From NCBI RefSeq assembly GCF_040544555.1, contig NZ_JBEPKD010000003.1, positions 212,422 to 276,421 of the forward strand: 64,000 nucleotides of DNA. Direction: 5' to 3'. Positions 43,569 through 51,705 of the stretch are shown in pieces. The notes under the pieces were generated by a model that had not been told where the DNA came from, searched no databases, and saw only the letters and a list, made by a program, of their open reading frames with translations. The stretch comes from Halalkalibacter oceani (GTDB lineage: Bacteria; Bacillota; Bacilli; Bacillales; Bacillaceae_D). Both the position numbers and the translations under genes were made by a program. The first letter of the stretch is position 1. The number at the start of each line of letters is the position of its first letter.

Positions 43569-44773
43569 GACCGGCCTCCAACATCAGCCAGCTGTTGCTC
43601 CAGCTTCGTGATAAAGACTTCGATGTCTTCTTCCGACAAGGTGAGCGGCGGCAAAAGGCGGATAATCGTTTGCTGCGTCACATCGACCATCACACCTTGC
43701 TCAAGCAATCCTCGTTGAATCGCCTTTACGTGTGCCGGTTCCAGATCCAGCACAATTCCGAGCATCATCCCTTTTCCTCTTACCTCATTGATAAAATGAG
43801 GGTAGCGCTTTTGCAGCTCGTAAATGCTCGTCAGCAATAGGTCCGCCGCCTCTTTGCCCCGCTCCAGCTGCTGCTGCCCGATCAGCACATCTATCACGGC
43901 ATTGCCTAAAGCCGCGCTTAATGGCGATGGTGCAAATGTTGTCCCATGATCGCCAGGCTGAAATAAATCAGCGAGCTTTTCGGCGGCAATAATTCCGCCA
44001 AGCGGCAGACCGCCGCCAATCCCTTTTGCAAACAAAATCACATCCGGCTCAATTCCAGCATCCTGATAAGCAAAAAAAGTGCCGGTCCGGCCTACGCCTG
44101 TCTGGATTTCATCCATGCATAAAAGGACCCCGTATTGCCTACAAAGTGCTTCCATTGCTTGTAAATAGGAGCTGCTTAGCGGCACAATCCCCCCGGAACC
44201 AAGCAAGGGTTCGGCAATGATGGCCGCTGGCTGATGCTGCTGGAAAATCGTTTCGAGCGCTGCTGAATCTCCTGGCTCAACTTCATAAACAGGGACATCC
44301 GTCACCGGAAAGTCCTGATAAACACCGGGCTGTCTCGTTAGCTTCAGCGCCCCGAGCGTCCGGCCATGAAAGCTTTTCTTCATGACGACGATCCCCCGGC
44401 GTTCCTCGCCCTGCCGCTTCGTCCATTTATGAATCAGCTTAACCGCCGCTTCGGTAGACTCGGCTCCAGAGTTCGTAAAGAAGACCTTTCCGGCGATCGA
44501 GAGCTTTGTCAGCTTTTCGGCAAGCGTTATCGCCGGCTTATTGTAGAACACATTTGAAATATGAAGAAATTGATCTCCCTGTTCATGTAACGCCTTCAGT
44601 ACCGCAGGATGAGAATGTCCGAGAATGTTTACCGCCAACCCGGTGAAAAGATCCAAATATTTTTTTCCATCTTCATCGATTAAATAATTCCCCTCGCCTT
44701 TTGCTATCACAATAGGCAGCCGGCCATATGTCGACATTACAGCCTGCTTGTCACGTTCAATCCAATTTGACAC
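43565..44773 (-). CDS. Class III aminotransferase (ArgD-like), probable DAP-pathway role
   Basis: The 402-aa PLP enzyme resembles acetylornithine aminotransferase: FFTNSGAESTEAAVKL, SFHGRTLGAL, the cofactor aspartate in CMDEIQTGVGRTG, and the Schiff-base lysine in LFAKGIGGGLPLGG. Standing between dapH and dapL, coupled to dapL by a 4-bp overlap, it is best placed to supply N-acetyl-diaminopimelate aminotransferase activity, which B. subtilis obtains from the unrelated-class PatA. No arg genes are near. The GTG start has AAAGGGG upstream. The family is sure; the substrate is inferred from context. Confidence 0.85.
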   Translation of the reverse strand: MSNWIERDKQAVMSTYGRLPIVIAKGEGNYLIDEDGKKYLDLFTGLAVNILGHSHPAVLKALHEQGDQFLHISNVFYNKPAITLAEKLTKLSIAGKVFFTNSGAESTEAAVKLIHKWTKRQGEERRGIVVMKKSFHGRTLGALKLTRQPGVYQDFPVTDVPVYEVEPGDSAALETIFQQHQPAAIIAEPLLGSGGIVPLSSSYLQAMEALCRQYGVLLCMDEIQTGVGRTGTFFAYQDAGIEPDVILFAKGIGGGLPLGGIIAAEKLADLFQPGDHGTTFAPSPLSAALGNAVIDVLIGQQQLERGKEAADLLLTSIYELQKRYPHFINEVRGKGMMLGIVLDLEPAHVKAIQRGLLEQGVMVDVTQQTIIRLLPPLTLSEEDIEVFITKLEQQLADVGGRS

Positions 44774-44804
44774 GGTCGTTTTCCCCTTTCACGCTCTGTA
44801 AGGA

Positions 44805-44950
44805 AATAGGGTTGTCCGAAAAGCCCGGCTTTTGGTCAACCCTTTAAGAAAAGCTGAAGCCGCAGCACGCAGGTCAACCGTTGCACAGGCTCCACTTGTT
44901 GCTTCGGGGCCGTGTCAAAAGAGAGGATTTCCCTTTTAACACAGCCCCGT
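44805..44950. other. Paired hairpins between dapH and the aminotransferase gene
   Basis: Two stem-loops lie in this 199-bp gap: AGGGTTG..CAACCCT (44805-44843) and CGGGGC..GTGT..AAAG / CTTT..ACAC..GCCCCG (44905-44950). Neither has a clear T-run on the minus strand. They may reduce readthrough from dapH into the downstream genes. Confidence 0.5.
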
Positions 44951-44972
44951 ATTTATGAGATGCTATTTTTCT

Positions 44973-45689
44973 TTAGTCATTTAAACGACGAAGCTCTTGT
45001 CTGATTTCGGTCTTCCCTTTCGTCTTTTCATCTATTTCTTTAATGACACGGGCAGGTGTACCAGCGACAACCGTGTTTGGCGGCACGTCTTCAATCACAA
45101 CAGCTCCAGCTGCGACAACGGCGCCCTTTCCGACAGTCACACCTTCAAGCACGACACAGTTCGCGCCAATGACGACATCATCCTCAACAATAACCGGCTG
45201 CGCAGAAGGCGGCTCAATGACGCCGGCCAGCACGGAACCTGCTCCAATATGACAGTTCTTTCCGACTGTAGCTCGTCCGCCGAGGACTACGTTCATATCG
45301 ATCATCGTACCTTCGCCGATAACCGCGCCAATATTAATGCTTGCCCCCATCATAATAACGGCATTATTTCCGATTTCCACTTGATCACGGATGATCGCGC
45401 CCGGCTCGATACGCGCTTGAATGTTTTTCATATCAAGCAATGGAATCGCGGAGTTGCGGCGGTCGTTTTCCACGACTACATCTTCAATCCGCGACTCGTT
45501 CGCCTTCAATGCCGGCTCAATATCGCTCCATTCGCCAAAGAGAACACCGACATTCCCTGTAATAAACGTTTTTGTATTCGCACCGAAATCAATGCCGGCT
45601 ACATCGCCTTTAATATGTACTTTTACCGGGGTTTTCTTTTCGCTTTCTGAAATAAATTTAATAATCTCATTTGCATCCATCATCTTCAT
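44973..45689 (-). CDS. dapH: Tetrahydrodipicolinate N-acetyltransferase
   Basis: DapH acetylates tetrahydrodipicolinate with acetyl-CoA to start the acetylase DAP branch. The 238-aa protein has an N-terminal alpha/beta part (MKMMDANEIIKFI) and a left-handed beta helix of hexapeptide repeats (about 90-210; GNNAVIMMGASINIGAVIGEG, GGRATVGKNCHIGAGSVL). It is nearly superimposable on B. subtilis DapH. GAGGAGG lies 9 bp upstream of the chosen ATG. Confidence 0.97.
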   Translation of the reverse strand: MKMMDANEIIKFISESEKKTPVKVHIKGDVAGIDFGANTKTFITGNVGVLFGEWSDIEPALKANESRIEDVVVENDRRNSAIPLLDMKNIQARIEPGAIIRDQVEIGNNAVIMMGASINIGAVIGEGTMIDMNVVLGGRATVGKNCHIGAGSVLAGVIEPPSAQPVIVEDDVVIGANCVVLEGVTVGKGAVVAAGAVVIEDVPPNTVVAGTPARVIKEIDEKTKGKTEIRQELRRLND

Positions 45690-45940
45690 CGTTTTATTCC
45701 TCCTCAACAATTAAAACAATCTCTTCATTATGATAAAGATATCATGATAAAATTGCAATCAAAACAGCGACTTTTGTCAGAAAGAAGCGTGACGTCTCTC
45801 TTGAAGCAGGCCGTTTCTTCCAAAAAGGCAGAATGCTGTCAACCGCATCAGGAAGAGGATGCCGCCAGTGCCTCTTCACAATAAAAGAAAGAGTGGTAAA
45901 AAGGATGAACGCCCCTTCCCCCACTCCCCAAGATCTAAAT

Positions 45941-46198
45941 TTACGTCAAATAGTTGACCACTGCCGCCAATGCCTCTTCACAATCCTCGCCAACTGCCCG
46001 AACATTGACTGTATCACCGTTATGAATTTGCAGCGTAATCAGGCCGAGAAAGCTTTTAATATTGACTTCGATCACCTTGCCTCCGACAATTTTCTTAATA
46101 TACACCTCTGAAGAAAACGGCTGCAAATCTTTACTGAGCTCTACAATCGTCTGTTCCTCTGAAATATTAATTTGAATATCCTTCGTCACTGATTTCAC
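45941..46198 (-). CDS. HPr-like protein lacking the phosphorylatable histidine
   Basis: The 85-aa protein aligns with HPr/Crh over its last two thirds: KVIEVNIKSFLGLITLQIHNGDTVNV corresponds to the HPr segment around Ser46, with Ser49 in that place. The N-terminal GIHARPA motif carrying His15 is absent and the loop is shorter. It therefore cannot relay PTS phosphate but could be a target of HPr kinase, like Crh. The GTG start has GGGAGGGAG upstream. It ends the gnd unit, 51 bp after gnd. Confidence 0.75.
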   Translation of the reverse strand: MKSVTKDIQINISEEQTIVELSKDLQPFSSEVYIKKIVGGKVIEVNIKSFLGLITLQIHNGDTVNVRAVGEDCEEALAAVVNYLT

Positions 46199-46249
46199 GA
46201 TAATCGCTCCCTCCCTGTCATTCGTTTAGTCTTACCTTCCCTGCTCTGA

Positions 46250-47152
46250 TTATGATTCTGCTTTGACAACTTCATGCCCGCCAAATTCATTGCGGAGAGC
46301 GGCAACGACTTTTCCTGTGAACGTATCCTCTTCCTGGGAACGATAGCGCATCATCAGCGAAAGTGCGATAATTGGTGCCGCTGTTTGTAAATCAAGCGCG
46401 GTCTCAACCGTCCATTTCCCTTCTCCAGAAGAATTCATCACCCCGCGGATCTGTTCAAGCTTCGGATCCTTGGAAAAGGCATTCTGCGTAAGCTCCATTA
46501 ACCAGGAGCGAATGACTGAGCCATGATTCCAAACACGCGCCACTTCCTCATAATCATAATCAAACGGACTTTTTTCAAGAATGTCGAAGCCTTCGGCAAT
46601 CGCCTGCATCATGCCGTATTCAATGCCATTATGAATCATTTTCAAGAAATGCCCGCTTCCGACCTCACCACAGCCGAGGTAACCATTCTCAATCGTCAGC
46701 GCTTTAAACACCGGCTCTAACAATTGAAGCGCTTTCTTGCTTCCCCCTGCCATAATACACGCTCCATGGCGCGCTCCATCTACTCCGCCGCTCGTTCCGA
46801 CATCGACGAACTCAATCCCCTTTTCATTCAGCGCTGCCGCCCGCCGAAGTGTATCTTTGTAATTGGAATTACCGCCATCAATGATGATATCTCCTTGCTC
46901 AAGAAATGGCGCGACACCGGTAATCACGTCTTCCGTAATATCGCCAGCAGGAACCATCAGCCAGACGACACGCGGTTTTTCCAGTTTTGCGATAAGCTCT
47001 TGAAACGTATACGCCCCGCTTGCCCCGTGCTCTTCAATTTTATCCACTTGCTCTTTATTGACATCACTGGCGACCACTTTGTAATGGTGATCCAGCAAAT
47101 TCAATGCGAGATTAAAGCCCATTTTCCCCAGCCCGATCAATCCAATATTCAT
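46250..47152 (-). CDS. 6-Phosphogluconate dehydrogenase, short (decarboxylating) type
   Basis: The enzyme oxidatively decarboxylates 6-phosphogluconate to ribulose 5-phosphate. At 300 aa it is the short YqeC/GndA-like type, not the 470-aa form. Motifs: NAD(P) fold GLIGLGKMGFNLALNL, the substrate loop SGGVDGARHGACIMAGG, and the catalytic region GSGHFLKMIHNGIEYGMMQ. AAAGGAG precedes the ATG. It is divergent from the RpiR regulator and gluconokinase; together they degrade gluconate. Cofactor choice is not settled by eye. Confidence 0.93.
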   Translation of the reverse strand: MNIGLIGLGKMGFNLALNLLDHHYKVVASDVNKEQVDKIEEHGASGAYTFQELIAKLEKPRVVWLMVPAGDITEDVITGVAPFLEQGDIIIDGGNSNYKDTLRRAAALNEKGIEFVDVGTSGGVDGARHGACIMAGGSKKALQLLEPVFKALTIENGYLGCGEVGSGHFLKMIHNGIEYGMMQAIAEGFDILEKSPFDYDYEEVARVWNHGSVIRSWLMELTQNAFSKDPKLEQIRGVMNSSGEGKWTVETALDLQTAAPIIALSLMMRYRSQEEDTFTGKVVAALRNEFGGHEVVKAES

Positions 47153-47401
47153 TCTCTTCAGCTCCTTTAGTCGTTTTAAATTGACAATGAAAAATATTTC
47201 TTTATTATAACATTAGGACGAAAAATTATTTTTATCTCTTTTTTTATTATAAGATAATTTTTTTCTTTTTCAATATTTTAATAGAAAAAATATTCTGTAT
47301 GATATACTAGAACTAAGGAATGAATGCGCTTTCTTATCATCACATCTTAAGCTTACTTTTATCGCGTGCTCATTTATTAACCAGATTGGAGGACATCCTT
47401 T
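47153..47401. promoter_or_regulatory. Divergent gnd/RpiR regulatory region
   Basis: The AT-rich 249-bp region has an extended -10 (TGTTATAAT, minus strand, 47216-47208) for gnd and, overlapping it, a forward TTGACA (47180-47185) with ATTATA 17 bp later. Repeated GAAAAAT/ATTTTTC elements (near 47189, 47219, 47283) could be operators for the RpiR-type regulator. Confidence 0.45.
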
Positions 47402-48253
47402 GTGAAACAATCGCTCCCTTGTTTAACAAAAATTCGTGCAGCCTATTCTTCTTTAAGTGAAAAGGAAAGGAAGGTAGCTAATTATATTCTACATGATCCG
47501 AAGAGAATCATCCATTCAACGATTAATCAGGTCGCCGATGATCTCGACATTGCCGATGCAACCGTTTTTCGCTTTTGCAAACGAATTGGCTTTTCCGGTT
47601 TTCAGGCGATGAAAATTGCGCTCGCTTCGGAAATTGTTACCCCTGTCCAGGATATTCATGAAACCATTCAGGAGGATGACGACGAAAAAGCGATCACTGA
47701 AAAAGTATTTCGTTCCAATATTCGCACGCTCGAAGATACATTACTCGTGCTGGAATCGACGGTTTTTCAACAGGCTGTGCAGGCGCTGGCCAGTGCAAAA
47801 AAAATTGATTTCTACGGCAATGGCGGCTCCGGAATCATCGCGCTTGATGCCCATCACAAGTTCATTCGGACCGGCTTGCCATCGGCCGCCTATCGCGATT
47901 CTCATTTTCAGGCGATGTCTGCCTCGCAGCTAACTGAAGATGATGTAGCTGTGTTTATTTCGCATTCAGGTACAAATCGCGATTTGCTTGAAGCGCTTGA
48001 GGTCGCCAAAGAAAATGATGTGACGACGATCGGCATTACAAACCTCGCCAAGTCTCCTTTAAGCAAAGGCGTCGATTATGCGCTGTTTACCGTCTCACAG
48101 GAAACCGAATTCCGCTCTGAAGCATTGGCCTCAAGACTGGCTCAATTGTGCATCATTGATGCCCTTTATGTCAATGTCAGCATGGCCCGCAAAGAAAAGA
48201 TGAAAACATCTCTTCAGCGCATGAGGAAAGCCGTTTCCATGAAAAAAATGTAA
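47402..48253 (+). CDS. RpiR/MurR family sugar-phosphate regulator
   Basis: This 283-aa transcription factor has an N-terminal HTH_6 domain (about 1-77; LSEKERKVANYIL, INQVADDLDIADATVFRFCKRIGFSGFQAMK) and a C-terminal SIS domain (about 120-250; KIDFYGNGGSGIIALDA, ISHSGTNRDLLEAL) that binds a phosphosugar. The GTG start has GGAGG about 9 bp upstream. It is 19 bp before gluconokinase, so 6-phosphogluconate or gluconate is the likely effector. It replaces the GntR-type repressor used in B. subtilis. Confidence 0.93.
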   Translation: MKQSLPCLTKIRAAYSSLSEKERKVANYILHDPKRIIHSTINQVADDLDIADATVFRFCKRIGFSGFQAMKIALASEIVTPVQDIHETIQEDDDEKAITEKVFRSNIRTLEDTLLVLESTVFQQAVQALASAKKIDFYGNGGSGIIALDAHHKFIRTGLPSAAYRDSHFQAMSASQLTEDDVAVFISHSGTNRDLLEALEVAKENDVTTIGITNLAKSPLSKGVDYALFTVSQETEFRSEALASRLAQLCIIDALYVNVSMARKEKMKTSLQRMRKAVSMKKM

Positions 48254-48272
48254 GAAAGAAGGAAGAGTCACG

Positions 48273-49805
48273 ATGAAACTATATGTAATCGGCCTTGATA
48301 TCGGGACAACTTCGGTAAAGGCAGTCCTATTCAAGCGCTCCGGCTATGTCGTCGCGGAGCAGGAAGAGCTTTATCCGACCTCTCAGCCTAAGATCGGCTG
48401 GTCAGAGCAGAACCCTCTTCAAATTGAGCTGGCGACAATTCAGGCGCTGAAGGTGCTGATCGAAAAGGCGGCTGTTCCCGCCGAGGATATTGCCGCGGTC
48501 GGCTTGTCATCGGCGATGCATTCTCTAGTCTGTGTGGATGAAGAGAATAAGCCATTATCGCCGCTGATCACTTGGGCCGACCAGCGCAGTGTCAAACAAG
48601 CCGAAGAGCTGCGCTCGCTGTCAGGTTCATCGATCTATTTAAAAACCGGGACACCCCAGCATCCGATGACGCCGCTCGCCAAGCTCCGATGGATGAAGGA
48701 AAATGACTACGCGCCTTATCGGCAGGCTGCTAAATTTAAGTCGATGAAAGAGTTCCTTTTAGCACGCTGGTTCCGTGAAGATGTCGTCGACTACGGTGTC
48801 GCCTCGGCCTCTGGCCTGTTTAATATTCGTACGAAAAAGTGGGAAGAAGAAGCACTCGCCGCCGCAGGTGTAACCCAAGACCAGCTTTCCGTCCCCGTCC
48901 CTCCGACCTATATTTGTCAAGGGCTCCCTCCGTCGCTTGCCGATCAAATCGGGATCAAAAAGGAACTCCCATTTGTCATCGGTTCAAGCGATGGCCCGCT
49001 CGCCAATATCGGAACAGGTGCGATTGAGCACGGAGATGTAGCTGTGACAATCGGCACAAGCGGGGCGATCAGACAAATGAGCACCTCCCCGCGCACGGAT
49101 GAGCAGCAGGAAATCTTTTGCTACAGCGTAGCAGAACAGCTTTGGGTGATGGGCGGGCCAACGAATAACGGCGGCAATGTGTTCCACTGGATGAAAGAGG
49201 TGTTAGGTGAGGAGCAGCAGCGGATCGCCCAGCAGAAACAGCTTTCTGCCTATGAATTACTCACCGGGTTAGCCGAAACCTCCAGTCCGGGAGCCAACGG
49301 TCTCCTCTTTCTTCCTTATTTGAACGGAGAGCGGGCGCCGATCTGGAATTCACGGGCGCGCGCCAGCTTTATCGGTTTGACGCCGAGTCACACAAAGGCT
49401 GATATGATTCGCGCCGGTCTGGAAGGCACGATTTACAGCATCTATCATATCGGCACTGCCCTGAACAGGCTAGCAGGACCGCCTAAGACGCTTCTGGCAA
49501 GCGGTGGATTTGCCCGTTCTGCGCTATGGCTGCAAATTCTCGCTGATGTTTTCGGACAGCCGGTCGAGCTTCCGCTTAGTCATCAAAGCTCGGCATGGGG
49601 TGCAGCGTGGCTCGCTTTACTGGCGACCGGAGAAGAGTCACGGCTGGACGATATTAAACAATCGATTCCAATGAAAGGAACGATTGAGCCGAACGAGCAG
49701 GCGCACCGGCGCTATGCGGAACTGTTCTCGATTTATCAGCAAGCCATTAATGAACTTCACTCTACCTTTCAGCGTTTATCAGCACTGCAGGCACGACTTA
49801 AATGA
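48273..49805 (+). CDS. gntK: Gluconokinase
   Basis: This FGGY-family kinase phosphorylates gluconate to 6-phosphogluconate. The 510-aa protein has the N-terminal ATPase motif GLDIGTTSVKAVLF, the substrate segment LSSAMHSLVCVDEENKPLSP with TWADQRS, and the C-terminal LASGGFARSALWLQI. AAGGAAGAG precedes the ATG. Its product is the substrate of the divergent 6-phosphogluconate dehydrogenase. No gluconate permease gene is in the window. Confidence 0.93.
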   Translation: MKLYVIGLDIGTTSVKAVLFKRSGYVVAEQEELYPTSQPKIGWSEQNPLQIELATIQALKVLIEKAAVPAEDIAAVGLSSAMHSLVCVDEENKPLSPLITWADQRSVKQAEELRSLSGSSIYLKTGTPQHPMTPLAKLRWMKENDYAPYRQAAKFKSMKEFLLARWFREDVVDYGVASASGLFNIRTKKWEEEALAAAGVTQDQLSVPVPPTYICQGLPPSLADQIGIKKELPFVIGSSDGPLANIGTGAIEHGDVAVTIGTSGAIRQMSTSPRTDEQQEIFCYSVAEQLWVMGGPTNNGGNVFHWMKEVLGEEQQRIAQQKQLSAYELLTGLAETSSPGANGLLFLPYLNGERAPIWNSRARASFIGLTPSHTKADMIRAGLEGTIYSIYHIGTALNRLAGPPKTLLASGGFARSALWLQILADVFGQPVELPLSHQSSAWGAAWLALLATGEESRLDDIKQSIPMKGTIEPNEQAHRRYAELFSIYQQAINELHSTFQRLSALQARLK

Positions 49806-49834
49806 TTGTGAAATCTCCCGCTCTATGATACGCT
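49805..49834 (+). promoter_or_regulatory. Possible tenA promoter
   Basis: TTGTGA and TACGCT lie 17 bp apart just after gntK and about 23 bp before the riboswitch aptamer. The match is weak. Confidence 0.35.
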
Positions 49835-49856
49835 AAAACAAACATCATACATAGAA

Positions 49857-49938
49857 CCACTGGGGGTGCTACATGCTGAGAAAGGCGTTGCCTTAACCCT
49901 TTTTACCTGATCTAGATGATGCTAGCGGAGGGAAGTGG
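49857..49938 (+). ncRNA. TPP riboswitch (THI box) aptamer
   Basis: Conserved THI-box elements are in order: P1 5' arm CCACT, GGGGGTGCT, the loop CTGAGA (as ATGCTGAGAAAGG), ACCCTTT, ACCTGATCTAGATGATGCTA, GCGGAGGGAAGTGG closing P1. It precedes tenA and should shut it off when thiamine pyrophosphate is abundant. Confidence 0.95.
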
Positions 49939-49983
49939 GCTTATGCAGACCGGGTATATCAGTCATCTGAGTAAAGCCAGAAA

Positions 49984-50012
49984 GTCACTTCCGCAAGGGG
50001 AGTGATTTTTTT
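49984..50012 (+). terminator. TPP riboswitch expression-platform terminator
   Basis: TCACTTCC pairs with GGGGAGTGA and is followed by seven T residues. The left arm is also complementary to the GGAAGTG of the aptamer 3' end (49931-49937), giving a mutually exclusive antiterminator. Confidence 0.9.
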
Positions 50013-50048
50013 ATTTGCTACGAGAATGAAAGAAAAGGAGAGAATCTC

Positions 50049-50717
50049 ATGACATTTACTGACTACTTGTACGAAACAGCAAAACCAATCTGGGAGAAAG
50101 GCTATCAGCACCCTTTTGTCCAGGGAATTGGCGATGGCACACTGGAACCTGAACGTTTTTCCTTTTTTATGCGCCAGGATTATGTGTATTTGATTGAATA
50201 CGCGCGACTGTTTGCCTTAGGCAGCTTAAAGGCGCCTGATTTGTCGACGATGTCGACCTTCGCGAAGCTGCTTGATGCCACGTTGAATATGGAAATGGAG
50301 CTTCATCGTCAATACGCGGAAAGGCTCGGAATTTCTCGCGAGGAGCTGGAAGCGACTGAACCTGCTCCGACGACGCTGGCCTATAGCAGTTATATGCTAA
50401 ACCTTTCCCAGCGTGGTTCTTTAGCCGAGTTAATTGCCGCCCTCCTTCCTTGTGCCTGGAGCTACGGTGAAATCGGCGAACGACTGGCGCAAATCCCCGG
50501 GGCAAGCGACCACCCCCTTTACGGAGAATGGGTCAGGATGTATGCTTCGGAAGATTTCAAGGAATTGGCAACATGGCTGATTGACCTTCTTAACGAGCTG
50601 GCCGAGGGGAAATCAGAAGCAGAAAAGAAGCAGCTTGAAACCATCTTTATTCATACGAGCAAGTTTGAATACTTATTTTGGGATATGGCCTGGGAACAGG
50701 CCGGCTGGACGATTTAA
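50049..50717 (+). CDS. tenA: Aminopyrimidine aminohydrolase (thiaminase II)
   Basis: TenA salvages thiamine by hydrolysing aminomethylpyrimidine breakdown products to HMP. The 222-aa helical protein matches B. subtilis TenA in its active-site residues: Asp44 in RQDYVY, the nucleophile Cys135 in LLPCAWSY, and the acidic residue in SKFEYLFW. AAAGGAGAG precedes the ATG. It stands alone behind the TPP riboswitch; no other thiamine genes are in the window. A strong terminator follows. Confidence 0.96.
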   Translation: MTFTDYLYETAKPIWEKGYQHPFVQGIGDGTLEPERFSFFMRQDYVYLIEYARLFALGSLKAPDLSTMSTFAKLLDATLNMEMELHRQYAERLGISREELEATEPAPTTLAYSSYMLNLSQRGSLAELIAALLPCAWSYGEIGERLAQIPGASDHPLYGEWVRMYASEDFKELATWLIDLLNELAEGKSEAEKKQLETIFIHTSKFEYLFWDMAWEQAGWTI

Positions 50718-50720
50718 CGT

Positions 50721-50770
50721 AAAAAGAGCCGCCTGGCAGGAGAACAAGCTCCCGGCAGGCGGCCATTTTT
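50721..50770. terminator. Bidirectional tenA/lipoprotein terminator
   Basis: GCCGCCTG..GGAG pairs with CTCC..CAGGCGGC, with TTTTT on the plus side and AAAAA (T on minus) on the other. Confidence 0.9.
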
Positions 50771-50789
50771 CAAACGTCAGCTTCATCCG

Positions 50790-51290
50790 CTACTGCAATT
50801 CCCGCAGCCAGACAAACTGCAAGGGTCCTCCCTCTGTCTTCGCTTCAAAGATCAGCTCATAATCATCAAGCTCATAGACGTACATCCAGTAATCTTCCAT
50901 CATATTTTGTTCGCTTCGATCAAACGTCCCAAGCTCACGTTTTAAGTCTTCTTCCGTCAGTTGATAGGTTTCAATGTCCATTGCGACGGCCACGCTTTGT
51001 CCGCTCATTGGATTTATAAAAAAAGTATGAGGATCATATTGCCAAAACTCCCCGCCTTCATAGGACCCTTTTTCCCGCGGTTGTCCATAAGCCGCAACGA
51101 TCTGGTCGGCTGATTGACCAAGCTCAATCGACAACGGTTCCAACAAACCATTATAGCCTGCTTCGATCCATTCAAATGTAAGAAAGGCAGCCTCGTCAGT
51201 TTCAGCTTTTACCTCGGATTCACCTACTACTTTTCCACAACCGGTCATAATGAAAATAAGCCCGATGATCAACAGATATTTAGCTTTCAT
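50790..51290 (-). CDS. DUF4309-like lipoprotein
   Basis: The 166-aa product has a lipobox FIMTGC (Cys18) and a single extracytoplasmic domain with the pattern ADQIVAAYGQPREKGSYEGGEFWQYD, seen in YjgB-type DUF4309 proteins that share a SmpA-like fold. Function unknown. The chosen ATG has AAGGTGAG 4-8 bp upstream; a GTG three codons earlier overlaps the site. It is convergent with tenA. Confidence 0.65.
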   Translation of the reverse strand: MKAKYLLIIGLIFIMTGCGKVVGESEVKAETDEAAFLTFEWIEAGYNGLLEPLSIELGQSADQIVAAYGQPREKGSYEGGEFWQYDPHTFFINPMSGQSVAVAMDIETYQLTEEDLKRELGTFDRSEQNMMEDYWMYVYELDDYELIFEAKTEGGPLQFVWLRELQ

Positions 51291-51475
51291 CTTTCTCACC
51301 TTCCTTTTTTAGCCAAGCTTTTTCATTATATGTAGCCTGTTCAAGATTATATGAGACCATACCCTTATTTTTTTGCGATTAATCTTTTTTATTCCCTTTA
51401 GTGCGCAGCCCTTTTTCCACTCAACACTTCCTGTTATGTTAAAATTCAACTGATAGCGGGAGGGGGACAAACGTT

Positions 51476-51613
51476 TTGAGAAGTGACAGTCGAAATCGGA
51501 ATGTGGGACGGGACGACTCATTTGACCGGACCTTCGTCGGCAAACCCGGCTGTATGGTTATTTTCCTGCTGGTGATTATTATTGGCTCCATCGTATACAT
51601 TTATTTTAATTGA
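51476..51613 (+). CDS. Small single-pass membrane protein
   Basis: A TTG start with GGGAGGGGG about 10 bp upstream opens a 45-aa frame: a polar, Arg/Asp-rich N-terminus (MRSDSRNRNVGRDDSFDRTF) and one C-terminal hydrophobic helix (MVIFLLVIIIGSIVYIYF). The clean layout and good ribosome site support a real gene. No family recognised. Confidence 0.55.
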   Translation: MRSDSRNRNVGRDDSFDRTFVGKPGCMVIFLLVIIIGSIVYIYFN

Positions 51614-51654
51614 TTTTGAAAAATTCAGAAAACTGAAAGGCTGTGTCAAGACTT

Positions 51655-51697
51655 CATGCTTAAGGCAAAAGGGACAAACCGCCCTTTTGTCTTAAGC
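51655..51697. terminator. Hairpin after HD-GYP gene
   Basis: GCTTAAG..CAAAAGGG pairs with CCCTTTTG..CTTAAGC; it lies between two convergent genes and belongs to the same AAAAGG/CCTTTT hairpin style. Confidence 0.65.
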
Positions 51698-51705
51698 TCC
51701 TTTCT

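Noticed and set aside
44997..45650. 217-codon frame opposite dapH
   Set aside because: Shadow frame created by the codon bias of the hexapeptide repeats; dapH itself is unmistakable.
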